A stretch of 32,057 nt of DNA from Fidelibacterota bacterium (GTDB taxonomy: Bacteria; Fidelibacterota; UBA2242; JAOZSR01): NCBI GenBank assembly GCA_029939575.1, contig JAOZSR010000038.1:1-32057 (forward strand). The letters run 5' to 3'. The notes below the pieces were generated by a model that saw nothing but the letters and a program-made list of their open reading frames with translations, searched no databases and was not told the origin of the DNA. Position 1 is the stretch's first letter. Each line of letters opens with the position of its first letter. This document shows, piece by piece, positions 9,068 to 18,800 of this stretch. A program made the translations under genes and the position numbers.

Positions 9068-9934
9068 TTAATTTTTTTTTACGTCATAATTTTGGTGATT
9101 TTTTATGAATTTTTCAACAGATTTAATACAATTATCCGGAGTAGATGCACCAGCACATATACCTATCGATGAAATTCCTGATAACCATGCTGTATCAATT
9201 TCTTTTTCGTTGGTTATTCTGTAAGAATTTTTGTTGATTTTTTTTGAAATTTCCAATAATCGTTTAGTATTTGCACTCGTTTCTGATCCTATTATTAACA
9301 TTAAATCTCTTGCTTTTGCCATCTGGACTATTTCAGTCTGCCTGTTTTTAGTTGGTGCACAAATAGTATTAATAAATCGTAAATCCTGAACCCGTCCCAC
9401 CAAAATTGACACAATATCTTTTACATGTTCCAGATCCTGAGTTGATTGAGCTACAACTCCGACCTTCTTTTTTAAATAAACAGACTCTGCTTCTTTTACT
9501 GTAAAAATAATTTTAGCATTAGCAACCTGGCTCTTAATCGCCTCAACTTCTTCATGTCCATGGTCTCCAATAATAATAATTTGGCGGCCTTCTTCTGCCA
9601 ACATTTTAACTTCTTTATGAATTTTCAAAACCAATGGACAGGTCGCATCAATGATTGTAAGTTTTTTCCTTCTTGCGGCTTTCCAAATTTCAGGTTTTGT
9701 TCCGTGGGCACGAAATAATACCGGTTTGGTGTTGTCCATTTCTTCCAATTTATTAATAACTTTGACACCTTTTTCAGCAAGTTCATTCACAACATCTTTA
9801 TTATGAACAATATCCCCAAGCATATATACCTGTTCATGTTCCTCCGTTGCCCGAATTGCTTTTTCAATGGCTTTTTTAACACCATTGCAAAATCCAATAT
9901 TTGATGCTACGGTAATTTTCAATTTAATATCCAA
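9068..9934 (-). CDS. ispH: 4-hydroxy-3-methylbut-2-enyl diphosphate reductase
   Basis: IspH is the last MEP-pathway enzyme, a [4Fe-4S] protein that reduces HMBPP to IPP and DMAPP. The three cluster cysteines are visible: C16 (IGFCNGVK), C99 (DATCP) and C192 (TICAPTKNRQ). The substrate-binding histidines H44 (DIVHNKDV), H77 (RAHGT) and H127 (HGHEEVE) are also present, the last followed by the catalytic Glu. No ATG is available near the N-terminus: two in-frame TTG codons are, at 9934 and 9922. The second gives M-K-I-T-V-A-S-N-I-G-F-C, closer to the usual family start, with a weak TGGA upstream; the first has no clear ribosome-binding site. The enzyme needs an electron donor and an oxygen-poor cytoplasm, which fits the other Fe-S proteins here. 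Confidence 0.94.
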   Translation of the reverse strand: MDIKLKITVASNIGFCNGVKKAIEKAIRATEEHEQVYMLGDIVHNKDVVNELAEKGVKVINKLEEMDNTKPVLFRAHGTKPEIWKAARRKKLTIIDATCPLVLKIHKEVKMLAEEGRQIIIIGDHGHEEVEAIKSQVANAKIIFTVKEAESVYLKKKVGVVAQSTQDLEHVKDIVSILVGRVQDLRFINTICAPTKNRQTEIVQMAKARDLMLIIGSETSANTKRLLEISKKINKNSYRITNEKEIDTAWLSGISSIGICAGASTPDNCIKSVEKFIKNHQNYDVKKN

Positions 9935-9987
9935 AATTTATTATAATATCTTAATAAATAGTTACTTATATTATAAAAAAATATAAT

Positions 9988-10018
9988 TTTACTTAATAAT
10001 AAACTGTCATTAAGTAAA
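9988..10018 (-). terminator. AT-only stem-loop between nrnA and ispH
   Basis: A perfect 10-bp inverted repeat, TTTACTTAAT (9988-9997) with ATTAAGTAAA (10009-10018), encloses an 11-base loop. On the minus strand it is followed within about 10 bases by a run of seven T. It could end or attenuate the nrnA transcript before ispH, but the stem has only one C/G pair per arm and would be weak. Confidence 0.35.
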
Positions 10019-10079
10019 TCTTCATAAACATTTATCATAGGTTAAAATTCTTTACCCTGATTAGAAATAGTTATTATAT

Positions 10080-11069
10080 TTAAAATCTGAATAAATCACG
10101 AATTTTTGGTAAAATTTTCTCTATTGTTTCTTCCAAAGAAAGTTCAGAAGATGCTCCGGCTGCTAACGGATGTCCACCACCTCCAATATTTTTGGCTAAT
10201 TCATTGACGATAATTTTTCCCCGTGAACGAAAATTAAGTCTGATAATATTTTCCATTTCAAGAAACATAACAGCCACTTCGACTCCTTTTATCTGGCGTA
10301 CAAAATCTGTAAAACCATCAATATCTTCAGTGGTCGCCCCTGCTTTGTCCAAATTTTGTTGCGATATTGAAAACCAGGCTAATCGGCCATTAAACTCGTA
10401 ATTAATGTTCTGGAGAACATAACCTAATATTTTCACCTGTTCCTGACGTTTATTTTCATATACATATTTAAAAATCTTTTCCGGCACCAAACCATATTTT
10501 AATAAATCTGCGGCCATCTCCATAGTGCATGGATCAGTATTGCTATATTTAAAACAGCCTGTATCAGTCAGGATTCCGGTATACAATCCCTCGGCAATTT
10601 TTTTATTAATTTCCTCTGGAAAATGTTCCTTAATTAATGTATAAATCATATAAGCCACAGCTGAAGCAGTTTCATCAATCACTTCAAGAAAAAAATCATG
10701 CTCATGTGGTGGATGATGATCTATACAAATAACCGGCAGTTCAGACTCTTTAATTATTTTGCTAATATTTCCAAGCCTGTCATATTCACCAATATCAAGT
10801 GCTATTACAATATCTATATTTTTAATAACTTCGTCATGTTCATCTGAATTATAAGTTTGGATGATCCTATCATCATTTAAATAGATATATTCTTCAGGAA
10901 TTTTACATGTATTAATGAAAACCGGTTCTTTGCCAATATTTTTTAAACAATGGTACAAAGCAACCCCTGAACCAAGTCCATCTCCGTCAGGATTAATATG
11001 TGTAGATAAAAGAAATTTTTGATTACTTTCAATTGTTTTTAATATTTGATTCCAATCGTAATTTTTCAT
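10080..11069 (-). CDS. nrnA: DHH/DHHA1 phosphoesterase, NrnA-type oligoribonuclease / pAp phosphatase
   Basis: NrnA-type enzymes degrade very short RNA oligonucleotides and remove the 3' phosphate of pAp, a by-product of sulfate assimilation. The 329-residue product has the DHH-family metal-binding motifs in order: HINPDGDGLGS (H24, D28, D30), D92 in ALDIGEYD, the DHH triad D117-H118-H119, and D169 in LTDTGCF. The C-terminal DHHA1 domain carries GGGGHPLAAG (296-305), which binds the nucleotide phosphate. It is the first gene of the minus-strand block. The ribosome-binding site is weak (TGAGAA). Exact substrate preference among NrnA-like proteins cannot be told from sequence alone. Confidence 0.9.
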   Translation of the reverse strand: MKNYDWNQILKTIESNQKFLLSTHINPDGDGLGSGVALYHCLKNIGKEPVFINTCKIPEEYIYLNDDRIIQTYNSDEHDEVIKNIDIVIALDIGEYDRLGNISKIIKESELPVICIDHHPPHEHDFFLEVIDETASAVAYMIYTLIKEHFPEEINKKIAEGLYTGILTDTGCFKYSNTDPCTMEMAADLLKYGLVPEKIFKYVYENKRQEQVKILGYVLQNINYEFNGRLAWFSISQQNLDKAGATTEDIDGFTDFVRQIKGVEVAVMFLEMENIIRLNFRSRGKIIVNELAKNIGGGGHPLAAGASSELSLEETIEKILPKIRDLFRF

Positions 11070-11476
11070 AATATTCTCAGGTTTAAACTTATAACTAATT
11101 TATTCAATTTTATAGTAAATGCAAGTATGTATATTTATTATTCCATTATCTTAGCCCGGATTATTTTTAAATTTCTGTAAAAAAAATACTTTTAAACTTC
11201 TATCTATAAATTGATAGTAACGTAAAAAAAATATAATAGAATATATGTAATTTTTGCCCTATATTTATTTCACCCAAACATTTTATTAAACATTTTTAAT
11301 AATTTTCTTTGATAAATTTATGTATTTGTGATTTTTTTAATAAAAGTTAAAAAAACTTTTAAAAATCAATAAAAATTTAAATATTTAAGAAAATTGCGTT
11401 TTTAATAAAATTATTAAAAAAAATCATTCATTATTTAAATTTTTTAAATTAAGTTATTTAAAAGAAAGGAGAAGAA
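11070..11476. other. divergent intergenic region between nrnA and the lysine-ketoglutarate reductase gene
   Basis: These 407 bp are extremely AT-rich with long A and T runs, as expected of a divergent promoter region. Apart from the promoter candidate at 11211-11237 and a small AT hairpin (AAAAGTT/AACTTTT, 11342-11360) I see no open frame, tRNA or riboswitch-like structure. If that promoter is used, the plus-strand message has a leader of about 230 bases. Confidence 0.5.
11211..11237 (+). promoter_or_regulatory. candidate promoter for the saccharopine-pathway operon
   Basis: TTGATA (11211-11216) and a perfect TATAAT (11232-11237) are in the right order on the plus strand, but the spacer is 15 rather than 17 bases. 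In such AT-rich DNA a TATAAT match alone is weak evidence. Confidence 0.3.
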
Positions 11477-12775
11477 GTGAAAATAGGAATCAGACGAGAA
11501 AGCAAAAATATTTGGGAAGGACGTACTCCACTTATTCCAAATCATTTACAAAAAATTATGGACAAACATAATATAAACTTCGTCATTCAACCATCCAAGA
11601 TCAGAGCCTATCCTGACCAGGAATTTACTGATATCGGTGTAAAAGTACAGGAAAATATTTCTGATTGTCCTATAGTCTTGGCAGTTAAGGAAATTCCTGT
11701 AGATTTTTTTCAGCCCCAAAAAACCTATATGTTCTTTTCACATACAATAAAAGGTCAAAAAGAAAATATCCCGTCTTTGAAACGAATGATAGAATTAAAA
11801 GACACTCTGATTGATTACGAAAAAATCATTGATAATACTGGAAAACGGTTAGTATTTTTCGGCAGATTTGCCGGTATTGCCGGAATGCTTGATACATTTT
11901 GGGCATTGGGTAGAAAATTTTCTGCAGATTCAATTCCAACACCTTTCGAAGAATTAAAACAGGCTTTGGATTACAATTCCCTGGAACAAGCTAAAAAAAG
12001 TTTTGCAGAATGCGGAAATGAGATTCGAAAAAATGGTTTACCTGAGTCTATCTCTCCTCTAATCATTGGTGTGACCGGCTATGGTAATGTTTCTAAGGGT
12101 GCCCAGGAAATTATTGATCTTTTCCCATGCGAAACCATCACTGCACAGGAACTTGATAATTTTATTAAAAAGGGAAAATTTTCCAATAAAACTATTTATA
12201 AAGTTGTATTTAAAGAAGAAGATATCGTTGAAAATATTGAGAACAACAAATTCAATCTGAAAGAATATTATACTACTCCTGAAAAATACAGATCAATTTT
12301 TTATAAATATATTCCTCATTTAACAGTAATTGTTAATGCAATTTATTGGGATGAAAGATATCCAAAGTTGTTAACTAAAGAATATTTACAAAATAATTAT
12401 GATTCTGAGCGAGATCCATTAGTTGTTATTGGCGATATTACCTGTGATGTTAATGGTTCTATCGAATGTAACACAAAATCAACAAATTCCGGAAATCCTA
12501 TTTATGTCTTTGATCCTAAAACAGGACATACGACTGATGGAATAAAAGGTAATGGCCCGGTTGTCCTGGCAGTTGATAATCTGCCCTGTGAATTGCCGAG
12601 AGAATCATCGGAATTTTTTAGTAATGCATTGAGGGATTTCATCCCTGCACTTGCCAACGTAAATTATTCTTTAAATTTTAATGATGTCAATTTACCAATT
12701 GAATTAAAAAAAGCAACAATCCTTTATAAGGGTGAATTAACACCTAATTTTAAATATCTTGAAAAATATTTATAA
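11477..12775 (+). CDS. lysine-ketoglutarate reductase (saccharopine-forming)
   Basis: The 432-residue product resembles the N-terminal LKR half of animal alpha-aminoadipate semialdehyde synthase. That enzyme condenses lysine with 2-oxoglutarate using NADPH to give saccharopine. It is in the alanine dehydrogenase/PNT superfamily: the start MKIGIRRESKNIWEGRTPL, the QPSKIRAYPDQEF segment, FFSHTIKGQ (87-94) and the Rossmann motif GVTGYGNVSKGAQEI (198-212) are characteristic. Translation starts at GTG (11477), 5 bases after a strong AAAGGAG. The partner saccharopine dehydrogenase follows in the same direction after 81 bp. In bacteria this pair is usually linked to lysine catabolism, but the reactions are reversible, so a biosynthetic or osmotic-stress role is not excluded. 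No lysine-6-dehydrogenase or aminoadipate semialdehyde dehydrogenase is in view. Confidence 0.88.
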   Translation: MKIGIRRESKNIWEGRTPLIPNHLQKIMDKHNINFVIQPSKIRAYPDQEFTDIGVKVQENISDCPIVLAVKEIPVDFFQPQKTYMFFSHTIKGQKENIPSLKRMIELKDTLIDYEKIIDNTGKRLVFFGRFAGIAGMLDTFWALGRKFSADSIPTPFEELKQALDYNSLEQAKKSFAECGNEIRKNGLPESISPLIIGVTGYGNVSKGAQEIIDLFPCETITAQELDNFIKKGKFSNKTIYKVVFKEEDIVENIENNKFNLKEYYTTPEKYRSIFYKYIPHLTVIVNAIYWDERYPKLLTKEYLQNNYDSERDPLVVIGDITCDVNGSIECNTKSTNSGNPIYVFDPKTGHTTDGIKGNGPVVLAVDNLPCELPRESSEFFSNALRDFIPALANVNYSLNFNDVNLPIELKKATILYKGELTPNFKYLEKYL

Positions 12776-12856
12776 AATTATCAATTATTGAACATGTTCA
12801 AATTAAACAATTAAGTATTTATAATTAAATTATATGAAAAACAAATTGGAGGAAAG

Positions 12857-14170
12857 ATGAAGAAAATTTTAGTACTTGGAGCAGGTCTTGTTTCTAAACC
12901 TTTGGTTAGGTATTTACTGGATGATCCGGATTTTAATGTAACTGTAGCAACAAGAACAGTCAGTAAAGCACATAAATTAATAGACAATCATCCGGAAGGC
13001 AAAGCAATCCAGTTAAATGTTCAAGACTCTGATTCTTTAAAAAATTTAATCAAAGATTGTGATCTTGCAATTAGCCTGTTACCTTACACTTTCCATGTAA
13101 AAGTAGCAAAATATTGTATCGAATTTAACAAACACATGGTAACTACATCTTATATAAGTCCGGAGATGAAAGCACTTGATGCTGAAGCCCGCAAAAATAA
13201 TATTTTTATTTTGAATGAAATTGGTGTTGATCCGGGAATTGATCATATGTCAGCCATGAGAATAATTCATAATGTTGAAAATAATGGCGGAAAAGTTCTC
13301 AGTTTCAGATCCTATTGTGGCGGACTTCCTGCACCCGAAGCAAACACAAACCCCTTCGGATATAAATTCAGTTGGAGTCCACGTGGTGTGTTAATGGCTG
13401 GGAAAAACAATGCAAAATATCTTAAAGACGGTGAAATTATAGAAATTGATGGTAAAGACCTTTTTAAAAACCATTGGCCACTTGAAATCGATGGTTGCCC
13501 AATGTTTGAAACTTATCCAAACCGTGATTCTCTTCCATATATCGAAACTTATGGTTTAAAACATGTTAAAACAATGTACAGGGGAACTATCAGAAATCCT
13601 AACTGGTGCGATACATTATATTGTATTGCAAAACTCGGAGTACTTTCTGATGAAGAAAGAAATGATTTATCGGGATTAACATTTGATGGCTTAACCAGGA
13701 AACTTGTTAAGGCAAAGGAAAATATTTCTACTAAATCAGCTGTAATAGAATTTCTGGGAAATGATGGCAATGAAAAAGTTATTGAGATGTTTGAATGGTT
13801 GGGTTTTTTCAGTAATGATCCAGTTGCCGATGAAAATACTTTGCTTGACATAATGACTGCAAGATTCCTGGAAAAAATGAAATATAAAGAAAATGAACGG
13901 GATATGATCGTACTTTTCCATGATTTTCTGGTAGAAATTAAAGGAAAAACAAAACGAATCACTTCTACCCTGATTGATTATGGAATTCCTGGTGGCGATT
14001 CCTCAATGGCCAGAACAGTCTCTCTTCCGGCAGCAATTGCAACAAAATTGATTTTAAAAGGAAAGATTAACTTAACCGGTGTTCATGCACCTGTAAAACC
14101 GGAAATCTATAATCCGGTTTTAGATGAACTTGAAAAAATGAATATCATTTGTAACGAAAAAGAATTTTAA
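12857..14170 (+). CDS. saccharopine dehydrogenase (glutamate-forming type)
   Basis: This 437-residue protein matches the SDH half of alpha-aminoadipate semialdehyde synthase and fungal Lys9. It cleaves saccharopine to aminoadipate semialdehyde and glutamate, with NAD(P) reduction in the catabolic direction. The N-terminal Rossmann motif is VLGAGLVSKPLVRYL (6-20). The substrate domain shows the family blocks GVDPGIDHMSAMR and YCGGLPAPEANTNPFGYKFS, and a C-terminal GGDSSMARTVSLPAA segment that returns to the nucleotide-binding fold. A GGAGG site lies 4 bases before the ATG. The reading frame is intact and full length. Its placement directly after the reductase recreates the fused animal enzyme as two separate chains. 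The pair is followed by a hairpin at 14205-14247. Confidence 0.9.
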   Translation: MKKILVLGAGLVSKPLVRYLLDDPDFNVTVATRTVSKAHKLIDNHPEGKAIQLNVQDSDSLKNLIKDCDLAISLLPYTFHVKVAKYCIEFNKHMVTTSYISPEMKALDAEARKNNIFILNEIGVDPGIDHMSAMRIIHNVENNGGKVLSFRSYCGGLPAPEANTNPFGYKFSWSPRGVLMAGKNNAKYLKDGEIIEIDGKDLFKNHWPLEIDGCPMFETYPNRDSLPYIETYGLKHVKTMYRGTIRNPNWCDTLYCIAKLGVLSDEERNDLSGLTFDGLTRKLVKAKENISTKSAVIEFLGNDGNEKVIEMFEWLGFFSNDPVADENTLLDIMTARFLEKMKYKENERDMIVLFHDFLVEIKGKTKRITSTLIDYGIPGGDSSMARTVSLPAAIATKLILKGKINLTGVHAPVKPEIYNPVLDELEKMNIICNEKEF

Positions 14171-14204
14171 ATTTTGAGTAAATCTTTTTAACAGACAAAT
14201 AAAT

Positions 14205-14247
14205 TTTCGCCCCCCTTCTCTTTCCAGGAGAAGGGCTCGGGCGGAAA
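14205..14247. terminator. GC-rich hairpin between convergent genes; also resembles a dispersed intergenic repeat
   Basis: TTTCGCCC (14205-14212) pairs with GGGCGgAAA (14239-14247, one bulge) and the inner CTTCTC pairs with GAGAAG, leaving a small loop around TTTCCA. It is by far the most GC-rich patch in this AT-rich neighbourhood. Its position between the end of the saccharopine dehydrogenase gene and the end of the minus-strand gene at 14285 suits a bidirectional terminator. The C-tract / CTTCTCC / GGAGAAGGG pattern is the kind seen in multi-copy intergenic repeats, which one window cannot confirm. Confidence 0.6.
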
Positions 14248-14284
14248 GTTCATAAGATTACCAAAGCAAAACTTCATCCCACTT

Positions 14285-15439
14285 TCAATTGTCTCTTTTT
14301 AATCTACCAAGCAAAATATTTTCATTAATTAAAAAATATATGCCATTTGCATAATCAAGGTTATTATTATTGAGATCATAATATAAATGTGTTGTAAAAA
14401 TAATTTTAGTAGATTTTGTGATGTTTTTAATAAATACTAGTTTACCTGTGACTAATTTACGTTTTTCTTCAAAAAACAACGGATCATCCTCTGATATTGA
14501 CTGAAAAAGGTATTCTCCTCTCGGAGCAATAAATTTGTTTGCTGACCAATAACCAAGCATGGCCTGAAAAGAATTTTGCTTATATTCAATTTTTGAATAA
14601 TACCCATAACCTTTTTCGAAAATCTGCGAATTAGGCTCTCCCTGCCCCGGGATATTCAATCCATTATAAGTCATTATTAACTGTTTAAAACAAATTGATC
14701 TGCGATTAATTGTATATTTTAGAGAAAAACCACCAAGTCCATTCATTAATGTTGAGACAGCCTTATGAGAAGTATCAATCTGCCCTCCCCTGTGATTAAA
14801 TAATAATTGGAATGGTAAACTCAGTGACCAGGATTTTTTATTTAATAAAATAATATTTGCATTATTTCCAGCAACAAACTCCTCCTGAAATGGATCATTT
14901 TTTTGGATAAACTTTTCCCAGTTTACCCAAAAATCATTTGTTATACCTTTGGTTTTTAAAATAAATTGTAAACCATATTCAACATTATTTTGGTAATATC
15001 TATCAATTCTGAAAAGGGGCTCCTCAAGTTCATGATGCAAGGTTCCGAAAATATTTCCAAATATCATTTCCAAATTTTGATTTAATTTGTGCTGAACGGA
15101 AAAAATTGGAATATTTTGGGAAAATTTATTCAATCCGGAATATTTCAGAAAAAAATATCCTACACTTATTTTTGTATCGGTGTTTAAATAATACTCAATA
15201 GTTGGCTTTACTGTAAATCCAATGCCGGTAAAACCAGATGTAAAATCATTAAAATATTCATTATTCTTGAGAAACGAAATACTTTGTAATCTCAAAAATG
15301 CTTTACGATTATTTTTTTTTATTATAGGTTTATAGAAAGAAAAATCCTGTGCATGGATAATATTCCCAATAAATAAAATTACTAAAAAAAATAAAACTTT
15401 ATTAAACTTTTCATTTCTGGAATAAATATTCAATTTCAT
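14285..15439 (-). CDS. exported protein, probable outer-membrane beta-barrel, function unknown
   Basis: The 384-residue product has an N-terminal signal peptide (hydrophobic core KVLFFLVILFIGNII, likely cleavage after IHA before QDF). The mature part is rich in aromatic residues, asparagine and alternating beta-strand patterns, with strand pairs resembling a porin-like barrel. I did not recognise the family. I chose the ATG at 15439; a TTG four codons earlier is also in frame and neither has a clear Shine-Dalgarno sequence, so translation may be coupled to the response regulator gene 22 bp upstream. It is the last gene of the six-gene signalling operon. It could be an output or sensory component of that system, or simply co-expressed. 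It converges on the saccharopine dehydrogenase gene. Confidence 0.75.
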   Translation of the reverse strand: MKLNIYSRNEKFNKVLFFLVILFIGNIIHAQDFSFYKPIIKKNNRKAFLRLQSISFLKNNEYFNDFTSGFTGIGFTVKPTIEYYLNTDTKISVGYFFLKYSGLNKFSQNIPIFSVQHKLNQNLEMIFGNIFGTLHHELEEPLFRIDRYYQNNVEYGLQFILKTKGITNDFWVNWEKFIQKNDPFQEEFVAGNNANIILLNKKSWSLSLPFQLLFNHRGGQIDTSHKAVSTLMNGLGGFSLKYTINRRSICFKQLIMTYNGLNIPGQGEPNSQIFEKGYGYYSKIEYKQNSFQAMLGYWSANKFIAPRGEYLFQSISEDDPLFFEEKRKLVTGKLVFIKNITKSTKIIFTTHLYYDLNNNNLDYANGIYFLINENILLGRLKRDN

Positions 15440-15461
15440 AATCAAAGGCAATTTAAGAATT

Positions 15462-15860
15462 TTATTTATCTTTTTTAAGTGAACTCTTCAATTTTTTCTT
15501 TTCTAATCTTTTTAATTCATTATACAAATAAAACAAATCAATTATTGGTTTTTGAAAAACATGGTCAGAAAGTCTTGGCATAGTTTTAAAATCAAAAGGT
15601 ATATTATAATTGATTGATCCGGAATGAATAACAAAAATCATATTTTCATATTTATCATAAACTTTCTGAATGAATTCATCTCCTGAAATCCCTGGCAAAC
15701 GTAAATCAACTATAGCCTGATCTATTTGCTCCTTTTCAACAACAACTAAAGCTTCCTCTGCGCTTTTTACGGCAAGCACCTTGTATTCTAAATCTTCGAA
15801 AAATTTCACCAGACTATGTCTTACCGATGTATCATCATCCAAAATCAATATTTTTTTCAT
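15462..15860 (-). CDS. single-domain response regulator (CheY-like receiver)
   Basis: The 132-residue protein is a receiver domain only. The acidic pocket is D8-D9-D10 (ILDDDTS), the phospho-acceptor is D52 (IVDLRLPG), the switch Ser/Thr is S80 (VIHSGS) and the conserved Lys is K104 (FQKPI). After the receiver there is only a lysine-rich tail (KKKLKSSLKKDK), with no DNA-binding or enzymatic output domain. Its ATG follows the stop of the 1968-residue kinase directly, with AGGGGAA inside that gene's end as ribosome-binding site. It is the only receiver in the operon and is the likely common target of the three upstream histidine kinases (inference). It may act by protein-protein contact, as CheY and Spo0F do. 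Confidence 0.92.
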   Translation of the reverse strand: MKKILILDDDTSVRHSLVKFFEDLEYKVLAVKSAEEALVVVEKEQIDQAIVDLRLPGISGDEFIQKVYDKYENMIFVIHSGSINYNIPFDFKTMPRLSDHVFQKPIIDLFYLYNELKRLEKKKLKSSLKKDK

Positions 15861-18800
15861 CTATATTTCCCCTAATTTATTATTAATAGGTAACCTAATT
15901 ACAAAGTTTGTTCCTTTTCCATCCTCCGATTCCACGTACATTTCACCTCCATGATCCTCAGTAATAATAAAATAGGATACACTTAAACCAAGTCCTGTGC
16001 CTTTACCAACATCTTTTGTTGTAAAAAACGGTTCGAATATTCGTTTACGAAGATCTTTATCCAATCCAGGACCATTGTCTATTATTTCTAGTTTTACCAT
16101 TTTATTTTTTTCTTCAAATATCATCCTGATATAAAATTCCGGATTCCTCGTTTTTGCCTCCATCATGGCTTCAGCGCCATTGCGAAAAATATTGATAAAT
16201 ACCTGTTGTATCTTTCCTGCATCACAAAAAATATTAGGAATATTCTGTTCAATTTTCTTTTTGATTTTTATTAGTTTAAAATCATAATGTTTCTTTAGGT
16301 CATAATCAGTAGACACAAGTTTAAGGGTTTTATTTATTAAATCTTCCAGATCATTAGAAGTAAAACTTCCTTTACCTTCACGGGCAAAACCAAGCATATT
16401 TTTCACAATTATCGAAGCTCTGATACCGGCATTTTTTATATCCTGTAACATAGTAGCAATACCACGCTCGTTAATATAATCAATAATCAGTTCAAGTTTA
16501 ATACCAAGTTTATCGGCAACTTCATTGTTGGCAGGTATTTTTTTTGTAAGACGATTTTCCATTACCTGTACGTTTTGAATAATTCCTGCAAGAGGATTAT
16601 TTATTTCATGCGCCATACCGGCTGCCAATCCGCCAACCGACATCATCTTTTCATTTTGAATCATTATTTCCTGGGACTTTTTTTGCTCGGTTATATCTCT
16701 GGCCATCCCGATTATTATATTATTGGTAATTGGGATAGCATTTAGAAGCGCAACTCTTTTTGAACCGTTTAGATGCAGATAAGTTACTTCCCCAAAATCT
16801 ATATTTTCATTGGTTTCTGATATAGACTGAAGCCTGTTTTGAGCATTTATAGGTGTAATATCAAAAATAGTTGTTTTTTTCAATTCTGATATTTTCCTAC
16901 CAGTTAATTTTTCAGCGGCTTTATTTGCATCCAAATATTTACCGGTTCCGGCCTCTATCATGAAAATCGCATCATTTGAACGTTCAAATAGTAATCTATA
17001 TTGTTCCTCATGCTCTTTGGATAATCTTTCCGCTTTTTTCCGTGCAGTTATATCAATGCCAAAACCAATTATTTCCTGAATGTTCTTATGCCCGTCTTTC
17101 TTTGTAAAACTATTCCAGGAGACATTTCGTTTTTCACCATTTTTATTTATATGTCTCATCTCATAATTATAGACTTCACCTTTAGTGAAATGTTTAAACA
17201 TCTCTGTTACCTGTGAATATTCTTCGCCCGGATAAAGTATTTCCCACCAATTTTTCCCAATTAATTCCTCCTTTGAATACCCTGTGGATTGCTCAACTGC
17301 CGGATTTATAAAAGTTGTGATTCCGTCATTATTGATGCCACAAATCAGGTTTGGTGAATTTTGAATAATACTGGAATTGAAATTCCGCTCATAATTGAGA
17401 TTTTCAAAAATTATTGAATTTTCAACAGCAATTGCCGCCTGTCCGGCTAATAGTTTTAAAAACTGGATTTGCTCGCTTCTAAAAGCATCTGTGAATAAAT
17501 CATTTTCCAAAAATATCAGTCCAATTGTAGATTTATGACGTAATAATGGGAATATTAGTACAGATTTTTTACCAGTTAGGTCGTCTTTTTCAATATTTTG
17601 AATAATATATTTTTTCTTATCATTGTAACATCTATCAATTATTGATATCGGAAGATTTAATTCTTTTGATTCAATACCGGTTGAATTAATTATTTTTACT
17701 TTTGCATTTTGATATTTTTCAGCACGAACAACAAGACTATTTTGATCATTATGAATATATACCACACGGGTAGCACCGGAACTTTGCATAATTTTTCCAA
17801 GTAAATTTTCCATCAATGTGTCAAATTGCAAATCACTGGTTAAAGATTTAATAGATGCAATCAAGGTTTCCATATCTAAAATAGTATTAATAGTTAAGTT
17901 GGAATGAGTGTTAATAGATTGACTCAACTGAGAAAATTCATTTTTTTCCTTGATATTAAATTCATCTTTCAATCGGTTTGATTTATTTATAGCTCCCCAC
18001 TGTTTAAATACATCATAGCTATTTTGAATTTGCATTAATCCCATAGATTTAAATCCAATTTCCATTAAATAGCGTCCCATACATTCATAAGCGATACCAA
18101 GATCTAATTTATTACCTCCTTTGTTGGCATTATAAATAGATTTTTCATAAAGTTTTAGCACATTAGCCATTTTTCCATTAATTGATAATATTTCTGCTTC
18201 AACAAGTTGAGCTTTATATAAATAATTGTCAGGTGCTGCATTACCCCATTTTCTTAACTTTCTTAGCGACTTTTTTGCACAAGACAAATATTTTCCGCTT
18301 TTATTAATCTTTTTATAATATTGAACACAGGTCAATGCCCCGAAAAAATGAGAAACAGGAATAAATACTGTTCCAGTCACCGAGCCATGTAATTCAAAAG
18401 ATTTTTCTCTGTTATTTAATGCAGTCTCATAATCATTCGCCAGGTACGCTAACATCATTTTTGTTATTTTACAAATAGCAAGTGATGAATAATCCCGGTT
18501 ATTTTCAAGGATTGGCATTAACTCATTTTCATCAATCAATTTACCTTTTACAGTAATTCCATCGCTATTTTTATCATTCAAAACTATTAACATTTGGTTC
18601 CAGAATTTTGCTTCAAACATCGTATGTTTTTTGTTAAATTGACGCAAAATCTCATGTTGTTTTGGATATTGTCTTAATAAATCCGTTATCTTTTTACCTG
18701 CAAAAAAAGTTACATGCATAATATTATTGGCGGCATAGGATGCAAATTCATAATCACCTGTTTCTAAACCTTTGGCTAATGAAGTTTCAAGATATTTCAC

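Noticed and set aside
11070-11476. A lysine riboswitch or other structured leader before the saccharopine operon
   Set aside because: The region lacks the GC-containing conserved helices needed; only AT-rich short stems were found.
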